A stretch of DNA of 64,000 bases from Nitrospiria bacterium (lineage in GTDB: Bacteria > Nitrospirota > Nitrospiria > JACQBZ01): contig DATIYJ010000008.1 in the NCBI GenBank assembly GCA_035517655.1, forward strand, positions 59,488 through 123,487. The letters run 5' to 3'. The position numbers and the translations under genes were made by a program. Below the pieces are notes generated by a model, which was given only the letters and a program-made list of their open reading frames with translations, did no database searches and was not told the origin of the DNA. Positions 35,201 through 44,537 of this stretch are shown here, piece by piece. How positions within the stretch are numbered: position 1 is the stretch's first letter; the number at the start of each line of letters is the position of its first letter.

Positions 35201-35655
35201 CGCAGCGCGGCCGGGGCCATCACGCGCTGCATCGCGGCCGGGACGGAGGCGACGACGATCATCGGCCGGTCGGATCGGTCGGGGTCGGTCCGGGCCATCC
35301 GATACAACGCCTGCATCCGCTGCCGGATCAGGTCGGGGTGGGGCGCGGTCAGTTCATAGGGGAGAATTTCGGGAGAGGGAAAAAGGATGGGCGGATCGGC
35401 CGTTCGGCCCAGCCATTGGAACCAGCAAACCAGGTCCTGATGAAACGATTCGGCCTGCGCGTCCGTCGCGGCGAGGACGAAGAAGGGAACATTGGCCTCC
35501 GTCGCCATTCCGGCGATCACGGCCGCCTTGGCCGAGCCCCAGAGGCCGGAGAAGACGAGCCGGCGTCGGCCGGCCTGGATCCATTTCAGCGCGGGGGCGA
35601 TCAGCGGTTGTAGGAGTGAGGATGGCTTCAGCTCTGTGGGGTTGTATTCTTTCAT
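32275..35655 (-). CDS. mfd: Transcription-repair coupling factor Mfd
   Basis: The product is 1126 aa, near the usual length. It removes stalled RNA polymerase from DNA lesions and recruits UvrA. Visible modules: UvrB-like N-terminal region ([40 protein letters not shown]), RNA polymerase-interacting domain ([30 protein letters not shown]), RecG-like helicase with [16 protein letters not shown] near residue 617, [27 protein letters not shown] and the [10 protein letters not shown] motif VI, then the C-terminal TRCF domain. It starts 32 nt after the hldE-type gene. Confidence 0.97.
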   Translation of the reverse strand: MKEYNPTELKPSSLLQPLIAPALKWIQAGRRRLVFSGLWGSAKAAVIAGMATEANVPFFVLAATDAQAESFHQDLVCWFQWLGRTADPPILFPSPEILPYELTAPHPDLIRQRMQALYRMARTDPDRSDRPMIVVASVPAAMQRVMAPAALRGAALSLSAGQAADRDGLIESLVDLGYSRTESVQHPGEFGVRGGILDLFSTAGREPVRIEWAGDQVESIRVFDPETQLSAAAEARVQILPALEPDDQARATVTDYLPPEARLALDESAQIRDLMEEFDSEVRLAQSSLPPDRRTALQRYLTSDELERQLQSRPSILLETSHLETEADRDLLLFSTRSPESLGLGVRGTPLSAALKTADDLRRKARVVFVAKTAAQKDRMLDLFREHDLPAETGSGPAPFSPAGPEATSPFTIAVGGLSSGFIDLPNRLALLTDEDLFGKTARHRPAPKLNRAQFLASLEDLEDGDYLVHVQHGIARYEGLKRLSIQGYESDFLILRYRGGDTLYLPVDRLNLVQKYTGVEGHRPKLDRLGGVTWARTTRRVKKAVETIAKEIVELYAVRETTPGHAFSKNPALSREFDAAFAYEETPDQLKAIEDIQKDMEEAQPMDRLICGDVGYGKTEVAMRAAFKAVIDGKQVAVLVPTTLLAQQHGETFRERFAPFPVRVETLSRFRTSKEQRTVLSDLAAGRVDIVIGTHRLLQKDVVFHDLGLLIVDEEQRFGVGHKEKLKQLRKTVDTLTLSATPIPRTLQMALTGIRELSIIDTPPADRLSIRTILTRFDRSVIRNAILRELARGGQVFFVHNRVQDIERLGQLLRELVPEAKLAVAHGQMHGRELERVMWKFVHQETNVLLTTTIIESGLDIPTANTILINDAHRFGLSDLYQLRGRVGRSGHQAFAYLLVPSDRGLTEEARARIQAIQEFCELGAGFRIAARDLEIRGAGNFLGKQQSGHIAAVGFDFYLQLIEECVQELKGEQAEEEIEPVLNLKVSAFIPETYVPDTAQRLAVYRRLAGLKTESDLGAFRTELEDRYGAPPEPVERLLQAVGIKALARRLKIHSIDSKSDGILIVFGPARPLTDAQVRRLLSDASGRLRLVSEFSVKLRLAEAEQSEWPTLFATVTNYLQSLL

Positions 35656-35687
35656 GGATGGGGCGTCCGCCTCCGGCCACCCGCTCG

Positions 35688-36194
35688 TTAAAGTTTCCGG
35701 ATCTTTTCGATCAGCCGCGAGGTGGACACGCCCTTGACCAGGGGCACCCGACGGACCCGGCCGCCGCGCCGCTCGACGACGTCCCGGCCGATGATCTTAT
35801 TTTGACCCCAATCGCTGCCTTTGATCAAGACGTCCGGCCGGAGCGCCGTGATGATCTTGAGCGGATCCGGCTCGTCGAAGATCGTGACATAGTCCACGCA
35901 GGAGAGGGCCGCGAGCAGCTCGGCCCGCTCGGCCTGCGGGAGCAGCGGGCGGCGCGGGCCCTTGATCTTTCTCACCGACCGGTCGCTGTTGATGGCGACC
36001 ACCAGGCGGTCTCCGTAGCGTCGGGCGCGTCGGAGATAGCGGAGATGGCCGACGTGGAGCAGGTCGAAGCAGCCGTTGGTGATAACGATCCGCTCGCCTC
36101 GTCTCCGGAGCCGGGCCAGGATCGATCTCAATTGAGGGACGGTCTTGACCTTGGTTTGGGAAACGACGGGGGAACGTCGGGGCCGGCGGGTCAT
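35688..36194 (-). CDS. hldE: HldE/RfaE-type adenylyltransferase (heptose-1-phosphate), single domain
   Basis: The product is 168 aa. The nucleotidyltransferase signature TNGCFDLLHVGHLRYLRRAR with the HxGH motif, then VAINSDRSVRKIKGPRRPL, DYVTIFDEPDPLKII and DVLIKGSDWGQNKIIG, match domain II of HldE, which makes ADP-D-glycero-D-manno-heptose for LPS core. The ribokinase-like HldE domain I is absent and must be encoded elsewhere. It overlaps the upstream gene by 4 nt (ATGA). The symbol is given for the domain, not the bifunctional protein. Confidence 0.9.
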   Translation of the reverse strand: MTRRPRRSPVVSQTKVKTVPQLRSILARLRRRGERIVITNGCFDLLHVGHLRYLRRARRYGDRLVVAINSDRSVRKIKGPRRPLLPQAERAELLAALSCVDYVTIFDEPDPLKIITALRPDVLIKGSDWGQNKIIGRDVVERRGGRVRRVPLVKGVSTSRLIEKIRKL

Positions 36195-37159
36195 GACGAT
36201 CGACGGATCCGCTCGATGATTCCGGCCGCCAGCAGCGGCACCATGATTTCGTGATGGCCGGTCAGGGAATAACCTTTTCCCCCTTTCTGGGTCGGGCGGC
36301 GGACGACGTTGGTCAGGGGCCGGTACTGCTGGATGAAGTCGAGATTCACGGTGGTAAAACGGTCGACGGTGTGGCCGAGATTCCGGACCAGCGTGAGGGC
36401 CTTTAGGAAGACCTCGGGCAGGATCACGGCCGAGCCGATGTTGAGATAGACGCCGCCCTCCAGCCGTGCCACGACCGAGCAGAGGCGTTTGAAATCGAGC
36501 AGCGATCCCTCGCCCAGCGCGGCCCCGCTGACGGACGGATGCATATGGATGATGTCCGTTCCGATCGCGACATGGACCGTGACCGGGATACCCAGCCGGT
36601 CTGCGGTCGCCAGGAGGCTGTGCTTTTTATTCGGCGCGTCGGAACGGTTGAGCCACTGCCCGACGGCCGCCCCGATGCCCAAGCCCTGCGGCACGCCCTT
36701 GACGATCGCCTCGTTGAGGATGCGTCCGGTTTCCTCGGCCATGCCGAACGCGCCGCTGCCGAGCTGTTCCTCGACGTCTTCGGAGGTTTTTCCGGCCAAC
36801 GCCAGCTCGAAGTCGTGGATGATCACGGCGCCGTTCACGGCCACGGCCGAGATCGCGCCGCGTTCCATCAGGTCGATCAGGATCGGGTTCAGCCCGACCT
36901 TCGTCAGGTGGGCGCCCATGCCGACGACGATCGGGCGCTTCTTCCGATGGGCCCGCGCGACGGCCTCGATCACGGCCTTGAGATCTTTGGCGGCGAGGAT
37001 GTCCGGAAGGGAATCGATAAACCGGGTGATCCGGTCCCCCCCTCCGTAAGGCCGGCCGAATTCACGTATCGAGACCTTGCTCTTGCGGTCTTTGAGAGGA
37101 TAGGTCCGGACGCCGGAAAAGTCGATCCGGTCGTCGGATGATGTAGGTTTCCTTTTCAC
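36191..37159 (-). CDS. Conserved protein between gmhA and hldE; possible deoxyhypusine synthase-like fold
   Basis: The product is 322 aa from GTG 37159, preceded by AAGGA at 7 nt. An ATG at 37204 lies inside a dispersed repeat (37178-37205), so it is less likely. Strongly patterned blocks include RPIVVGMGAHLTKVGLNPIL, AVAVNGAVIIHDFELALAGK, GMAEETGRILNEAI, GTDIIHMHPSVSGAALGEGS, GGVYLNIGSAVILPEVFLKA, and VNLDFIQQYRPLTNVVRRP. The Gly-rich Rossmann-like pattern and NGAVIIHD recall deoxyhypusine synthase-like proteins, but I cannot name a reaction. Its place between two heptose genes hints at envelope sugar metabolism. Confidence 0.75.
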   Translation of the reverse strand: MKRKPTSSDDRIDFSGVRTYPLKDRKSKVSIREFGRPYGGGDRITRFIDSLPDILAAKDLKAVIEAVARAHRKKRPIVVGMGAHLTKVGLNPILIDLMERGAISAVAVNGAVIIHDFELALAGKTSEDVEEQLGSGAFGMAEETGRILNEAIVKGVPQGLGIGAAVGQWLNRSDAPNKKHSLLATADRLGIPVTVHVAIGTDIIHMHPSVSGAALGEGSLLDFKRLCSVVARLEGGVYLNIGSAVILPEVFLKALTLVRNLGHTVDRFTTVNLDFIQQYRPLTNVVRRPTQKGGKGYSLTGHHEIMVPLLAAGIIERIRRSS

Positions 37160-37177
37160 AAACGGATCCTTGCTGGC

Positions 37178-37267
37178 GCGGGTCCTGTCCTTCGGCAGCC
37201 CCATCGTGCTCGCCGCCCCGCCCGGCGCAGGGACCTCGGCTGCGCGCGATGGGGCGCCCCGCCTCAG
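37178..37267. repeat. Dispersed GC-rich intergenic repeat, copy 1
   Basis: The 28 nt at 37178-37205 match 55297-55324 at 27 positions (GCGGGTCCTGTCCTTCGGCA and on). About 50 nt further, 37252-37267 (GGGCGCCCCGCCTCAG) matches 55404-55419 at almost every position. The two blocks keep their order but are separated by different lengths. It lies between gmhA and the next gene and intrudes on that gene's possible N-terminus. Confidence 0.7.
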
Positions 37268-37282
37268 GACACCCGCGCGGTA

Positions 37283-37855
37283 TTATTCGGTGAAGGCCTC
37301 TTCGACCAGGCCGCAAATCACATGGCCGAGCGTGATATGGGTTTCCTGGATGCGGGCCGTGACCTTGGACGGGACGATGAAGGCGTGTTCGACCCGCTTC
37401 GCCAACGGTCCGCCGTCGCCGCCGGTGAACCCGATCGTGGCCATGCCGATCGCGCGGGCCGTCTCGACGGCCTTCAGAACGTTGGGCGATTTTCCGGAGG
37501 TCGAGATCGCGATCGCGATGTCGCCTTTTTGTCCCAGCGCCTCGATCTGCCGCGCGAAGATCTCGGAGAAGTCGGAATCGTTCCCGATGCTGGTGATGAC
37601 GGACGGGTCCGTCGTCAGCGCGATCGCCGGAAGCGCCTTGCGGTTCCGGGTGTATCGATTGACCAGTTCGGACGCGAGATGGGAGGCGTCCGTCGCGCTT
37701 CCGCCGTTTCCGAAGAGAAGGATTTTGCGGCCCTGCCGGAGGGCGGCGATGATCCGCTCGGTCGTCTGCGCGATCAGATCGGCCGACTCCTCGACGAAGA
37801 GCCGCTTCACCTCGGCGCTTTCCAAAAACTCTTTTTTGATCTTGGATTTCATCAA
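37283..37855 (-). CDS. gmhA: Phosphoheptose isomerase (SIS domain) GmhA
   Basis: The product is 190 aa. It converts sedoheptulose 7-phosphate to heptose 7-phosphate for LPS core. SIS-domain hallmarks are ILLFGNGGSATDASHLASELVNRY, SVITSIGNDSDFSEIFARQI, GDIAIAISTSGKSPNVLKAVE and the C-terminal RIQETHITLGHVICGLVEE, all typical of GmhA. It has no ribosome site; the promoter at 37870-37898 would start the RNA about 8 nt before the ATG. It is the first gene of the long minus-strand unit through mfd to 29043. Confidence 0.93.
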   Translation of the reverse strand: MMKSKIKKEFLESAEVKRLFVEESADLIAQTTERIIAALRQGRKILLFGNGGSATDASHLASELVNRYTRNRKALPAIALTTDPSVITSIGNDSDFSEIFARQIEALGQKGDIAIAISTSGKSPNVLKAVETARAIGMATIGFTGGDGGPLAKRVEHAFIVPSKVTARIQETHITLGHVICGLVEEAFTE

Positions 37856-37869
37856 GAGACCAATAGAGC

Positions 37870-37898
37870 ATTATAAGTTCGGGGGCGGGGATTGTCAA
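37870..37898 (-). promoter_or_regulatory. Consensus sigma-70 promoter for gmhA (near-leaderless)
   Basis: On the minus strand: TTGACA (37898-37893), 17 nt, TATAAT (37875-37870): both hexamers are perfect. The predicted start at about 37863 leaves an 8-nt leader with no Shine-Dalgarno sequence. Confidence 0.85.
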
Positions 37899-38029
37899 GG
37901 AAGGGATAGGGGGTTGACTCTCGTCATGAGGAGGCGCCAACACGGATTGCGAGGGGAAAGTGGTAATGCCCGGGAGGTTGTGATAAACTTATGTCGGGTT
38001 TCAGCTCTCCGACAAATGAAGGAGCCGGA

Positions 38030-38236
38030 ATGAATTTCACAATTGAAATGGAACAAGAGAAAGACGGGCGTTGGATTGCGGAGGTTCTCGATCTTCCCGG
38101 CGTGATGACCTATGGACAGTCGCGCGACGAAGCCGTCGCAAAAGTCCAGGCGCTGGCCTTGCGGGTGCTGGCCGATCGGTTGGAGCATGGCGAAGGCGCG
38201 CCGGATTTGATGAGCGTGTCCTTCAAAGCCGCATGA
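38030..38236 (+). CDS. hicB: HicB-family antitoxin
   Basis: The product is 68 aa from ATG 38030, six nt after AAGGAG; an ATG at 37991 is weaker. The HicB fold is clear: FTIEMEQEKDGRWIAEVLDL, PGVMTYGQSRDEAVAKVQAL, ALRVLADRLEHG. This would neutralise a HicA mRNA interferase. The gene overlaps the hicA start by ATGA. The antitoxin reading frame is intact while the toxin is interrupted. Confidence 0.88.
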   Translation: MNFTIEMEQEKDGRWIAEVLDLPGVMTYGQSRDEAVAKVQALALRVLADRLEHGEGAPDLMSVSFKAA

Positions 38237-38445
38237 GCCAATGGCCCACCGCCAAGGCGAAACGGGTTCTCGCAGCGCTCTTGCGCATCGGATGGAGCGT
38301 CAGACGGTAGTCGGGCTCGCATCGCACTCTCTCACGCTCCGGTTGGCCGGATCTGGTGTTCGCATTCCACGACAACGAAGAAATCGGGCCTCGAATGCTG
38401 GCCCGCATCGCCAAACGGTCGGGGCTGCGGCCTGACGATTTATAG
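38233..38445 (+). pseudogene. hicA: HicA-family toxin interrupted by an in-frame TAG
   Basis: Read through, the frame encodes 70 codons: SQWPTAKAKRVLAALLRIGW, SVRR, stop at 38308-38310, then SGSHRTLSRSGWPDLVFAFH, DNEEIGPRMLARIAKRSGL and RPDDL. The catalytic His is in GSHRTL, after the stop. HicA proteins normally have Gln at or next to this position, so a single CAG-to-TAG change explains the break. The remaining sequence is undamaged, so the mutation is recent, is read through, or is a sequencing error. Confidence 0.85.
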
Positions 38446-38491
38446 ACCTGCCAGGAAGTCCGTCCCCCCCTAAGTTCTGAACGGTTCCGGC

Positions 38492-41233
38492 TCACAGCTC
38501 GATCTCGGCCTGCACGAGGGGATCGCCGACCGCGTGATGAAAGCGGAAGCCGAGCGCTTTGCAGACGTGCTGCATGGCGAGGTTGTCGGGAAGGATGTCG
38601 GCCGTGACCCGGCGGACCTTCTCGCGTCGGCCGATGTCCAAGATTCGGCGCAACAGCTCGGTGCCCAGCCCTCGGCGCTGGAAGGGGTCGCTGACGAGAA
38701 TGGAGAACTCGGCCTCGTCCGTGCCGGGCTGTCGGCTCAGCCGGCTCGCGCCGATGATTTCGCGGCCGCCGGTTTTCGGATCCTCGCGGAGGACGACCAG
38801 CACCATGGTCCGGTCGTAGTCGATGAAACAGGTGCGTGTCAGCCGCTCATGGGCGATGCGCTGGTTCAATTTCAGGACCTGGAAATAGCGGAGATAAACC
38901 GTCTGCTCCGACAGGGATTGGTGGAACTTGACCATCAACGGCTCGTCTTCCGGACGGATCGGCCGGAACGTCACCGGCGTTCCGTCCTTCATCCTCCACG
39001 ACGCCACGTAGTGCAACGGGTACGGGCGGATGGCCAGCTTCGGCCCGTTCGTCTCGTCGGAACCGGGCGGATGAACCACCACGCGGGCGTCCAGCGCGAC
39101 CAAGCGCTCCGGGGAAACCAGCAACGGGTTGATCTCGATGTCCCGGATCCGGCGCTGCTCCACGATGAGCTGGCCGAATCGCACCAGGAGTTTTTCCAGG
39201 GCGGGCAGATCGACCGGCGGGCGGCCGCGGACGCCTTTCAGCGCGGCGAAGATGCGGGTCCGCTCCATCATCCGACGCGCCAGCGTGGTGTTGAGCGGCG
39301 GGAGGGCCAGCGCATGATCTTTGAGAATTTCCACCAACTGTCCGCCCGTGCCGAAGAGCAGGACCGGGCCGAACTGCGGGTCCAGACTGCTTCCGAGAAT
39401 GACCTCGTAACCCTCGAGCCGGATCATGGGCTGGACGGTCGCCCCCCGGAACGCCCCGCTCCCCGCCTTGTCGCGCACCGAGGCCTCGATCTCGCGGTAG
39501 GCGCGTCGAACGGCGTCGGGGCCGCCCAAATCCAGCCGAACCCCTCCGACGTCGGTTTTGTGCGTGATGGTTTCGGAGAAGACCTTCAGGACGACGGGAT
39601 AACCGATCCCGCGGGCGATTTTCACCGCTTCCTCCTCGCTTCCGGCGGCGCGGGTTTCGATCGTCGGAATTCCGTAAGCGGCCAGCAGCTGCTTGGATTC
39701 GATTTCGGTGAGGAGGGTGCGTCCCGCCGCCTGCGCGGTCTTAATGATTTTCTCCGTGCGGCCGCGGTCGAAAACGCCCTCGTCCTCGACGGAAAGGATC
39801 GGCGTCTCGTACAGCCCGCGGAGGTTGTCGCTGTACCGCCACATGGCGTTGAAAACGTTCGCCGCGGCGTCCGGGTAGGGGAAGGTCGGAATGCCGGCCT
39901 GATTTAAGGCGGTCTCTCCGGCCGCGACTTCGTTTCCCCCCATCCAGCTGGCCAGGATCGGACCTCGGTCGACTTTCGCGCAGGCGTTCAGTTGCTCGGC
40001 CGTCCGCGTCGGGTCGGTCATGGACTGGGGCGCGAGAATCACCAAAAGGCCGTCGGCATGGGGGTCCTTCGCCGCGATCTCGACCGCCTGGACGTAGCGC
40101 TCGGGGGGCGCGTCGCCGAGCACGTCGATCGGATTGCCTCGGCTCCAATGCGGCGGAAGAACCGCGCCGAGGGACTCGATCGTCTCCCGCGACAGCTCGG
40201 CCAGTTCGCCTCCCCCGGCCGTCAGGGCGTCCGCGGCCAGCGCGCCCGGGCCGCCGGCGTTGGTGACGATCATGAGCCGGGGCCCTTTCGGGCGGGGCTG
40301 TTTGGCGAGCACCTCCGCCATGAAGAAGAGGTCGGCGATCTCGTCGACGCGCAGCACGCCGCTCCGTCGGAAGGCGGCGTCGAAGACCGCGTCGCTGCCG
40401 GTCAACGATCCGGTGTGCGAGGACGCCGCCTTGGCGCCGGCCTCGGTCCGGCCGGTCTTGATCACGATGATCGGCTTGGTCAAGGCCACTTCGCGGGCGG
40501 CGGAAAGGAACGATCGCGCGTCGCCGATCGATTCCATGTAGATCAGGATGCTCTGGGTGTGCGGGTCGTTCCCCAGATGATCGATGAGATCGCCCCAGCC
40601 CACGTCCAGCATCGAGCCGATCGAAACGAAGGCGCTGAAGCCGACGTTCTCGCGCAGGCTCCAGTCCAGGATGGCGGTGCAAAGGGCGCCGCTCTGACTG
40701 ATGAAGCCGACCTTTCCGGGCCGGGCCATCGTGCGGCAGAAGGTGGCGTTGAGGCCGGTGACGGGGCTCATCACGCCCAGCACGTTGGGCCCGATCAGCC
40801 GCATCTTTCCGCGGCCGAGCCGTTTGACAATTTCCCGCTCCAGTTCAACGCCCGCCGGGCCGGTTTCCTTGAAGCCGGCCGAGATCACGATCGCCCCCCG
40901 GACGCCGGCCTCCGCGCATTCGCCGACCAGGGCCGGCACGGTCGGGGCCGGCGTCGCGATGACGGCCAGGTCCACCGGCTCGGGCAGGGCGGAGACGTTC
41001 GGGTAGGCCTTGACGCCCAATACGCTGGACCCTTTTAAATGGATCGGGAAGACGGTTCCGCCGAAGGGGCTGCTGATCAGGTTCCACAGGACGGTCCGTC
41101 CGACGCTGCCGGGCCGTTCCGTCGCCCCGATGACGGCCACCGTCTGCGGATTGAAAAAAACGTCGAGGGGATGCCGTTCAAACCCCCATACGTCGTGCGA
41201 GGGACTGAAGTCCGGTTTCATCCGTTTGTTCAT
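38492..41233 (-). CDS. ADP-forming acyl-CoA synthetase-like protein fused to a GNAT acetyltransferase
   Basis: The product is 913 aa, starting at ATG 41233 with GGAG five nt upstream. The N-terminal two thirds are an NDP-forming acyl-CoA synthetase: CoA-binding ([17 protein letters not shown]), succinyl-CoA synthetase-like flavodoxin domain with the phospho-His in [12 protein letters not shown], and an ATP-grasp domain ([40 protein letters not shown]). Residues about 745-913 are GNAT ([19 protein letters not shown]). The order matches the PatZ/Pat protein lysine acetyltransferases, which often tune acetyl-CoA synthetase. Whether the synthetase half is active cannot be told. Confidence 0.92.
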   Translation of the reverse strand: MNKRMKPDFSPSHDVWGFERHPLDVFFNPQTVAVIGATERPGSVGRTVLWNLISSPFGGTVFPIHLKGSSVLGVKAYPNVSALPEPVDLAVIATPAPTVPALVGECAEAGVRGAIVISAGFKETGPAGVELEREIVKRLGRGKMRLIGPNVLGVMSPVTGLNATFCRTMARPGKVGFISQSGALCTAILDWSLRENVGFSAFVSIGSMLDVGWGDLIDHLGNDPHTQSILIYMESIGDARSFLSAAREVALTKPIIVIKTGRTEAGAKAASSHTGSLTGSDAVFDAAFRRSGVLRVDEIADLFFMAEVLAKQPRPKGPRLMIVTNAGGPGALAADALTAGGGELAELSRETIESLGAVLPPHWSRGNPIDVLGDAPPERYVQAVEIAAKDPHADGLLVILAPQSMTDPTRTAEQLNACAKVDRGPILASWMGGNEVAAGETALNQAGIPTFPYPDAAANVFNAMWRYSDNLRGLYETPILSVEDEGVFDRGRTEKIIKTAQAAGRTLLTEIESKQLLAAYGIPTIETRAAGSEEEAVKIARGIGYPVVLKVFSETITHKTDVGGVRLDLGGPDAVRRAYREIEASVRDKAGSGAFRGATVQPMIRLEGYEVILGSSLDPQFGPVLLFGTGGQLVEILKDHALALPPLNTTLARRMMERTRIFAALKGVRGRPPVDLPALEKLLVRFGQLIVEQRRIRDIEINPLLVSPERLVALDARVVVHPPGSDETNGPKLAIRPYPLHYVASWRMKDGTPVTFRPIRPEDEPLMVKFHQSLSEQTVYLRYFQVLKLNQRIAHERLTRTCFIDYDRTMVLVVLREDPKTGGREIIGASRLSRQPGTDEAEFSILVSDPFQRRGLGTELLRRILDIGRREKVRRVTADILPDNLAMQHVCKALGFRFHHAVGDPLVQAEIEL

Positions 41234-41311
41234 GCCGACTCCGTGGACGATTCAGGATCCTCGCTACGACTCGCGCGTCAAGCGAAGATTGGGGGGGCCG
41301 CCTGCGTTCGT

Positions 41312-42595
41312 TCACAAGCTCCTGAACGCCTTGTACGCGGCCTTGACCGTCTTTTCGACGTCGGACGCGGTATGGGCCGTCGAAAGAAACGCGGCCTCGA
41401 ACTGGGAGGGCGCCAGATAAATTCCCGTTTCGAGCATGGCCGTAAAAAATTTCGCGTAGGCCTTGGTATCGGAGGTCTTGGCCGCCGCGTAATCCGTCAC
41501 GGCCCGGTTCGTAAAGAACAGGGTCATCAGCGAGGCGACGCGCGTGCCGAAAACCGCGACGCCGGCCTTCCTCGCGGCCTCGATCAGGCCGTTCGATAAA
41601 TGGTCCGACCGCTCTTCCAGTTTCCGGTAGACGCCCGGCCGGCCCAGGAGTTTGATCGTCTCGATCCCGGCCGTCACGGCCAGCGGGTTGCCCGAAAGCG
41701 TCCCGGCCTGATAGACCGGCCCCAGCGGCGCGGTCCGCTCCATGATTTCCCGCCGGCCCCCGTACGCGCCGACCGGCAGACCCCCGCCGATGATCTTGCC
41801 CAGGCAGGTGAGATCGGGAACGACGCCGAAGCGCTCCTGCGCCCCGCCGAAGGCGACGCGAAAGCCGGTGATCACCTCGTCGAAGATCAACAGGCTGTCG
41901 TGCTGCCGCGTGATGTCGCGCAGGCCCTGGAGGAAACCCTCCTTCGGAAGGATGACGCCCATGTTGGCCGCGACCGGTTCGACGATCAGGCCGGCGATTT
42001 CGCGTCCGTGGTGCTCGAAAATTTTTCGTACGGCCGAAAGATCGTTGTAGGGCGCGGTGAGCGTGTGCCGGGCCAGATCGGCCGGAACGCCCGGGCTGTC
42101 CGGAATGCCGAGCGTCGCGAGGCCGGAGCCGGCTCGCACCAGCAGGCTGTCGGCATGGCCGTGGTAGCAGCCGTCGAATTTGAGGATCTTGTCGCGGCCG
42201 GTGAACCCCCGCGCGAGCCGGATGGCCGACATCGCGGCTTCGGTGCCGGAGGAGACCATCCGGATCAATTCCATCGACGGGAAGGCTTTCTGAATCCACC
42301 CGGCCAGCCGGACCTCGAGCTCGGTCGGCGCGCCGTAACTGGTGCCGTTCATCGCGGCCGCCTTGATGGCGCGGACCACCCGCGGATGGGCATGACCCAG
42401 GATCATCGGCCCCCAGGACAAGACATAGTCGATGAAGCGGTTTCCATCCGCGTCCCAGATTTTCGAGCCCCTGGCCTTCGCGATGAAGAGCGGCCGGCCG
42501 CCCACCGCTTTGAAGGCGCGGACGGGGCTGTTCACCCCGCCGGGAATTAGGCGTTGCGCTTGTTCGAAAAGCTGTGCGGATCGCGTGTATTTCAT
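41312..42595 (-). CDS. hemL: Glutamate-1-semialdehyde 2,1-aminomutase HemL
   Basis: The product is 427 aa, full length. It makes 5-aminolevulinate for tetrapyrroles by the C5 pathway. Markers: [73 protein letters not shown], and the PLP lysine Lys267 in [17 protein letters not shown]. The 5' leader predicted from the promoter is about 6 nt with no ribosome site. Confidence 0.97.
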   Translation of the reverse strand: MKYTRSAQLFEQAQRLIPGGVNSPVRAFKAVGGRPLFIAKARGSKIWDADGNRFIDYVLSWGPMILGHAHPRVVRAIKAAAMNGTSYGAPTELEVRLAGWIQKAFPSMELIRMVSSGTEAAMSAIRLARGFTGRDKILKFDGCYHGHADSLLVRAGSGLATLGIPDSPGVPADLARHTLTAPYNDLSAVRKIFEHHGREIAGLIVEPVAANMGVILPKEGFLQGLRDITRQHDSLLIFDEVITGFRVAFGGAQERFGVVPDLTCLGKIIGGGLPVGAYGGRREIMERTAPLGPVYQAGTLSGNPLAVTAGIETIKLLGRPGVYRKLEERSDHLSNGLIEAARKAGVAVFGTRVASLMTLFFTNRAVTDYAAAKTSDTKAYAKFFTAMLETGIYLAPSQFEAAFLSTAHTASDVEKTVKAAYKAFRSL

Positions 42596-42607
42596 GGATG
42601 GTGATTT

Positions 42608-42636
42608 ATTGTAGGGTGAAGGATCGGCGCTGTCAA
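42608..42636 (-). promoter_or_regulatory. Sigma-70 promoter for hemL (near-leaderless)
   Basis: On the minus strand: TTGACA (42636-42631), 17 nt, TACAAT (42613-42608). The start point near 42601 is about 6 nt before the ATG at 42595. Confidence 0.8.
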
Positions 42637-42718
42637 GCCGCGTCCGGGCCCGGAGCCGGCGATCGAAGTCGAGGCGCGGACGGCGGAATTATGCGACCAT
42701 TCCGATCCCGCCGAGCCC

Positions 42719-42747
42719 TTGACGCGGCGGAGGATGGACTCTATATT
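42719..42747 (+). promoter_or_regulatory. Sigma-70 promoter for the GGDEF-EAL gene
   Basis: TTGACG (42719-42724), 17 nt, TATATT (42742-42747). The RNA would start near 42754 and run almost at once into the hairpin at 42781-42826. Confidence 0.7.
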
Positions 42748-42780
42748 TAACGTATAACCGTATGTCGGTGACATGAATGA

Positions 42781-42826
42781 AAACCCCGCCTTCCGGTCAG
42801 GCTTTTCAGGAAGATGGGGTTTTTTC
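42781..42826 (+). terminator. Terminator-like leader hairpin (possible attenuator) before the GGDEF-EAL gene
   Basis: Arm 42781-42794 (AAACCCCGCCTTCC) pairs with 42809-42822 (GGAAGATGGGGTTT), 14 bp with one G-U and one mismatch, a 14-nt loop, and a run of T residues to 42825. It lies between the promoter and the GGAGG ribosome site (42838-42842). No gene upstream on this strand needs a terminator, so conditional attenuation is a reasonable guess. No known riboswitch aptamer was recognised. Confidence 0.65.
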
Positions 42827-42848
42827 GTGTGGTCTTCGGAGGATGCGG

Positions 42849-44537
42849 ATGGGCTCCGGAAACGGCCATATGGGCGAGATCAAGGCTCGCGATCGGCATT
42901 TATGGGTGATCTCCATCTCCGTGATCGTGGCCCTGACCTTGACGATCATTTCCATCTATGCGCCGGACGTGATCGGTATCCCGAGAGCGGCCAGCCGGAC
43001 GGAGCTGTCCACGTACCTGTCCGGCCTGGCGGTCTTGGTCTGTCTGTTCTGTCTTTACATTCTCCAGGCCCACGCCCGCCTGGATCGTTTGAGGGACAAA
43101 CTCATCCAGAAAGAACAGGAGAAGACCGAGGTCCAGAGGCTGCTCAAGGAGGTCGAGGCGCGGTCCAACGAACACCTCAAGACGCAGGCGGCGCTCGAAC
43201 GGGAGATCGCCGAGCGAAAACAGGCCGAGGAACGGATCGTGTATCTCGCGTACCACGACGGTTTGACCGATCTGCCCAACCGCCGGCTTTTCGAAGACCG
43301 TCTCGGTCAGGAGTTGAGCCGGCTGCCGTGGCGCAAACGGGCGATGGCCGTCCTCTTCCTGGACATCGACCGCTTCAAACAGATCAACGACCACCTCGGA
43401 CATCACATCGGCGACGCGCTGCTGGTGGCCTTTTCGGAGCGGCTCAAACGTTGTCTTCGTCCGGGGGATACGATCGCGCGGCTGGGCGGGGACGAGTTCG
43501 CGATCCTGTTGACCGACCTGGCCCGGGAGCGGGACGTTTCGCTCATCGTTCAGAAAATTTTTGACTCTCTGGCCAAACCGATCCCCATCGAAGGAAGCGA
43601 TCTCTTCGTCACGACCAGCATCGGCGTCAGTCTCTCCCCCCAAAACGGGGAGGATCCCCCGACGCTGCTGAAAACGGCGGACATGGCGATGTACCGGGCC
43701 AAGGACGACGGCGGAAACAGCTTTCAATACTATGACCCGGCGCTGCAGACGCACAAGAGCGAGTGGCTTTCCCTGGAGACCGCGCTGCGGCAGGCGTTGG
43801 AGCGCGGGGAATTTCTCCTGCATTATCAGCCCCAGGTCGATCTCGATTCGGGGCGGATTGTCGGGGTCGAGGCGCTGATCCGTTGGAAACATTCGGAGAG
43901 GGGTCTCGTCCCCCCGGTCAAATTTATTCCCCTGGCGGAGGAGACCGGGCTGATCATCCCCATCGGCGAATGGGTGCTTCGGACCGCGTGCGCCCAGGCC
44001 GTGGCATGGCGTTCCGGCGGTTTCAAAGAACTTCGGATCGCGGTGAACCTGTCCCCCCGCCAGTTCCGGCAGAAGAATTTGATCGAGACGGTCGGCCGCG
44101 TCCTGAAGGAGACCGGGATCGATCCCCGTTGCGTCGAACTGGAGCTGACCGAGAGCATCATGCAGAACGCCGAGGCCTCGGTCAAGGCGCTGCGCCGGTT
44201 GAAGGACATGGGCCTGGAGATTTCGATCGACGACTTCGGAATGGGATATTCCTCTTTAAGCTACCTCAAGCGTTTCCCGATCAACACCCTGAAGATCGAT
44301 CAGGCCTTCATCCGCCATCTCACCGACGATCCCGACGACCCCATGATCGTGACCGCGATCATCACGCTGGCCCACAACCTCCGTCTGAAAGCGATCGCGG
44401 AGGGCGTGGAGACGGCCGAGCAGCTCAAACTGTTGCGGCTGCTCCGCTGCGACCGCATTCAAGGCTATTACTTCAGCCATCCGCTGCCGGCGGACGAGAT
44501 GACCGGCTTGTTGGCGGAAGACCGCCGGTTGTCGTAA
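42849..44537 (+). CDS. Membrane GGDEF-EAL protein (c-di-GMP turnover)
   Basis: The product is 562 aa from ATG 42849, six nt after GGAGG; the in-frame ATG at 42777 lies within the leader hairpin. Two membrane helices (about 20-42 and 52-72) are followed by a coiled coil, then GGDEF with intact GGDEF (213-217) and RPGD inhibitory site, then EAL with EALIRW (Glu341 onward), ELTESIM, and IDDFGMGYSSLSYL. Both catalytic motifs are intact, so the protein could make or break c-di-GMP. The stop is directly followed by the NlpC/P60 start. Confidence 0.92.
   Translation: MGSGNGHMGEIKARDRHLWVISISVIVALTLTIISIYAPDVIGIPRAASRTELSTYLSGLAVLVCLFCLYILQAHARLDRLRDKLIQKEQEKTEVQRLLKEVEARSNEHLKTQAALEREIAERKQAEERIVYLAYHDGLTDLPNRRLFEDRLGQELSRLPWRKRAMAVLFLDIDRFKQINDHLGHHIGDALLVAFSERLKRCLRPGDTIARLGGDEFAILLTDLARERDVSLIVQKIFDSLAKPIPIEGSDLFVTTSIGVSLSPQNGEDPPTLLKTADMAMYRAKDDGGNSFQYYDPALQTHKSEWLSLETALRQALERGEFLLHYQPQVDLDSGRIVGVEALIRWKHSERGLVPPVKFIPLAEETGLIIPIGEWVLRTACAQAVAWRSGGFKELRIAVNLSPRQFRQKNLIETVGRVLKETGIDPRCVELELTESIMQNAEASVKALRRLKDMGLEISIDDFGMGYSSLSYLKRFPINTLKIDQAFIRHLTDDPDDPMIVTAIITLAHNLRLKAIAEGVETAEQLKLLRLLRCDRIQGYYFSHPLPADEMTGLLAEDRRLS

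Noticed and set aside
36191..37204. ATG start at 37204 for the gene between gmhA and hldE
   Set aside because: That ATG lies in a dispersed repeat and has no ribosome site, while GTG 37159 has AAGGA at 7 nt.
38534..39907. Plus-strand open frame of 457 codons opposite the acyl-CoA synthetase/GNAT gene
   Set aside because: No domain pattern; the minus-strand frame is a well-supported fusion protein.
42773..43564. 263-codon frame overlapping the GGDEF-EAL gene start
   Set aside because: It is out of frame with the conserved GGDEF domain and its product is low-complexity and basic.
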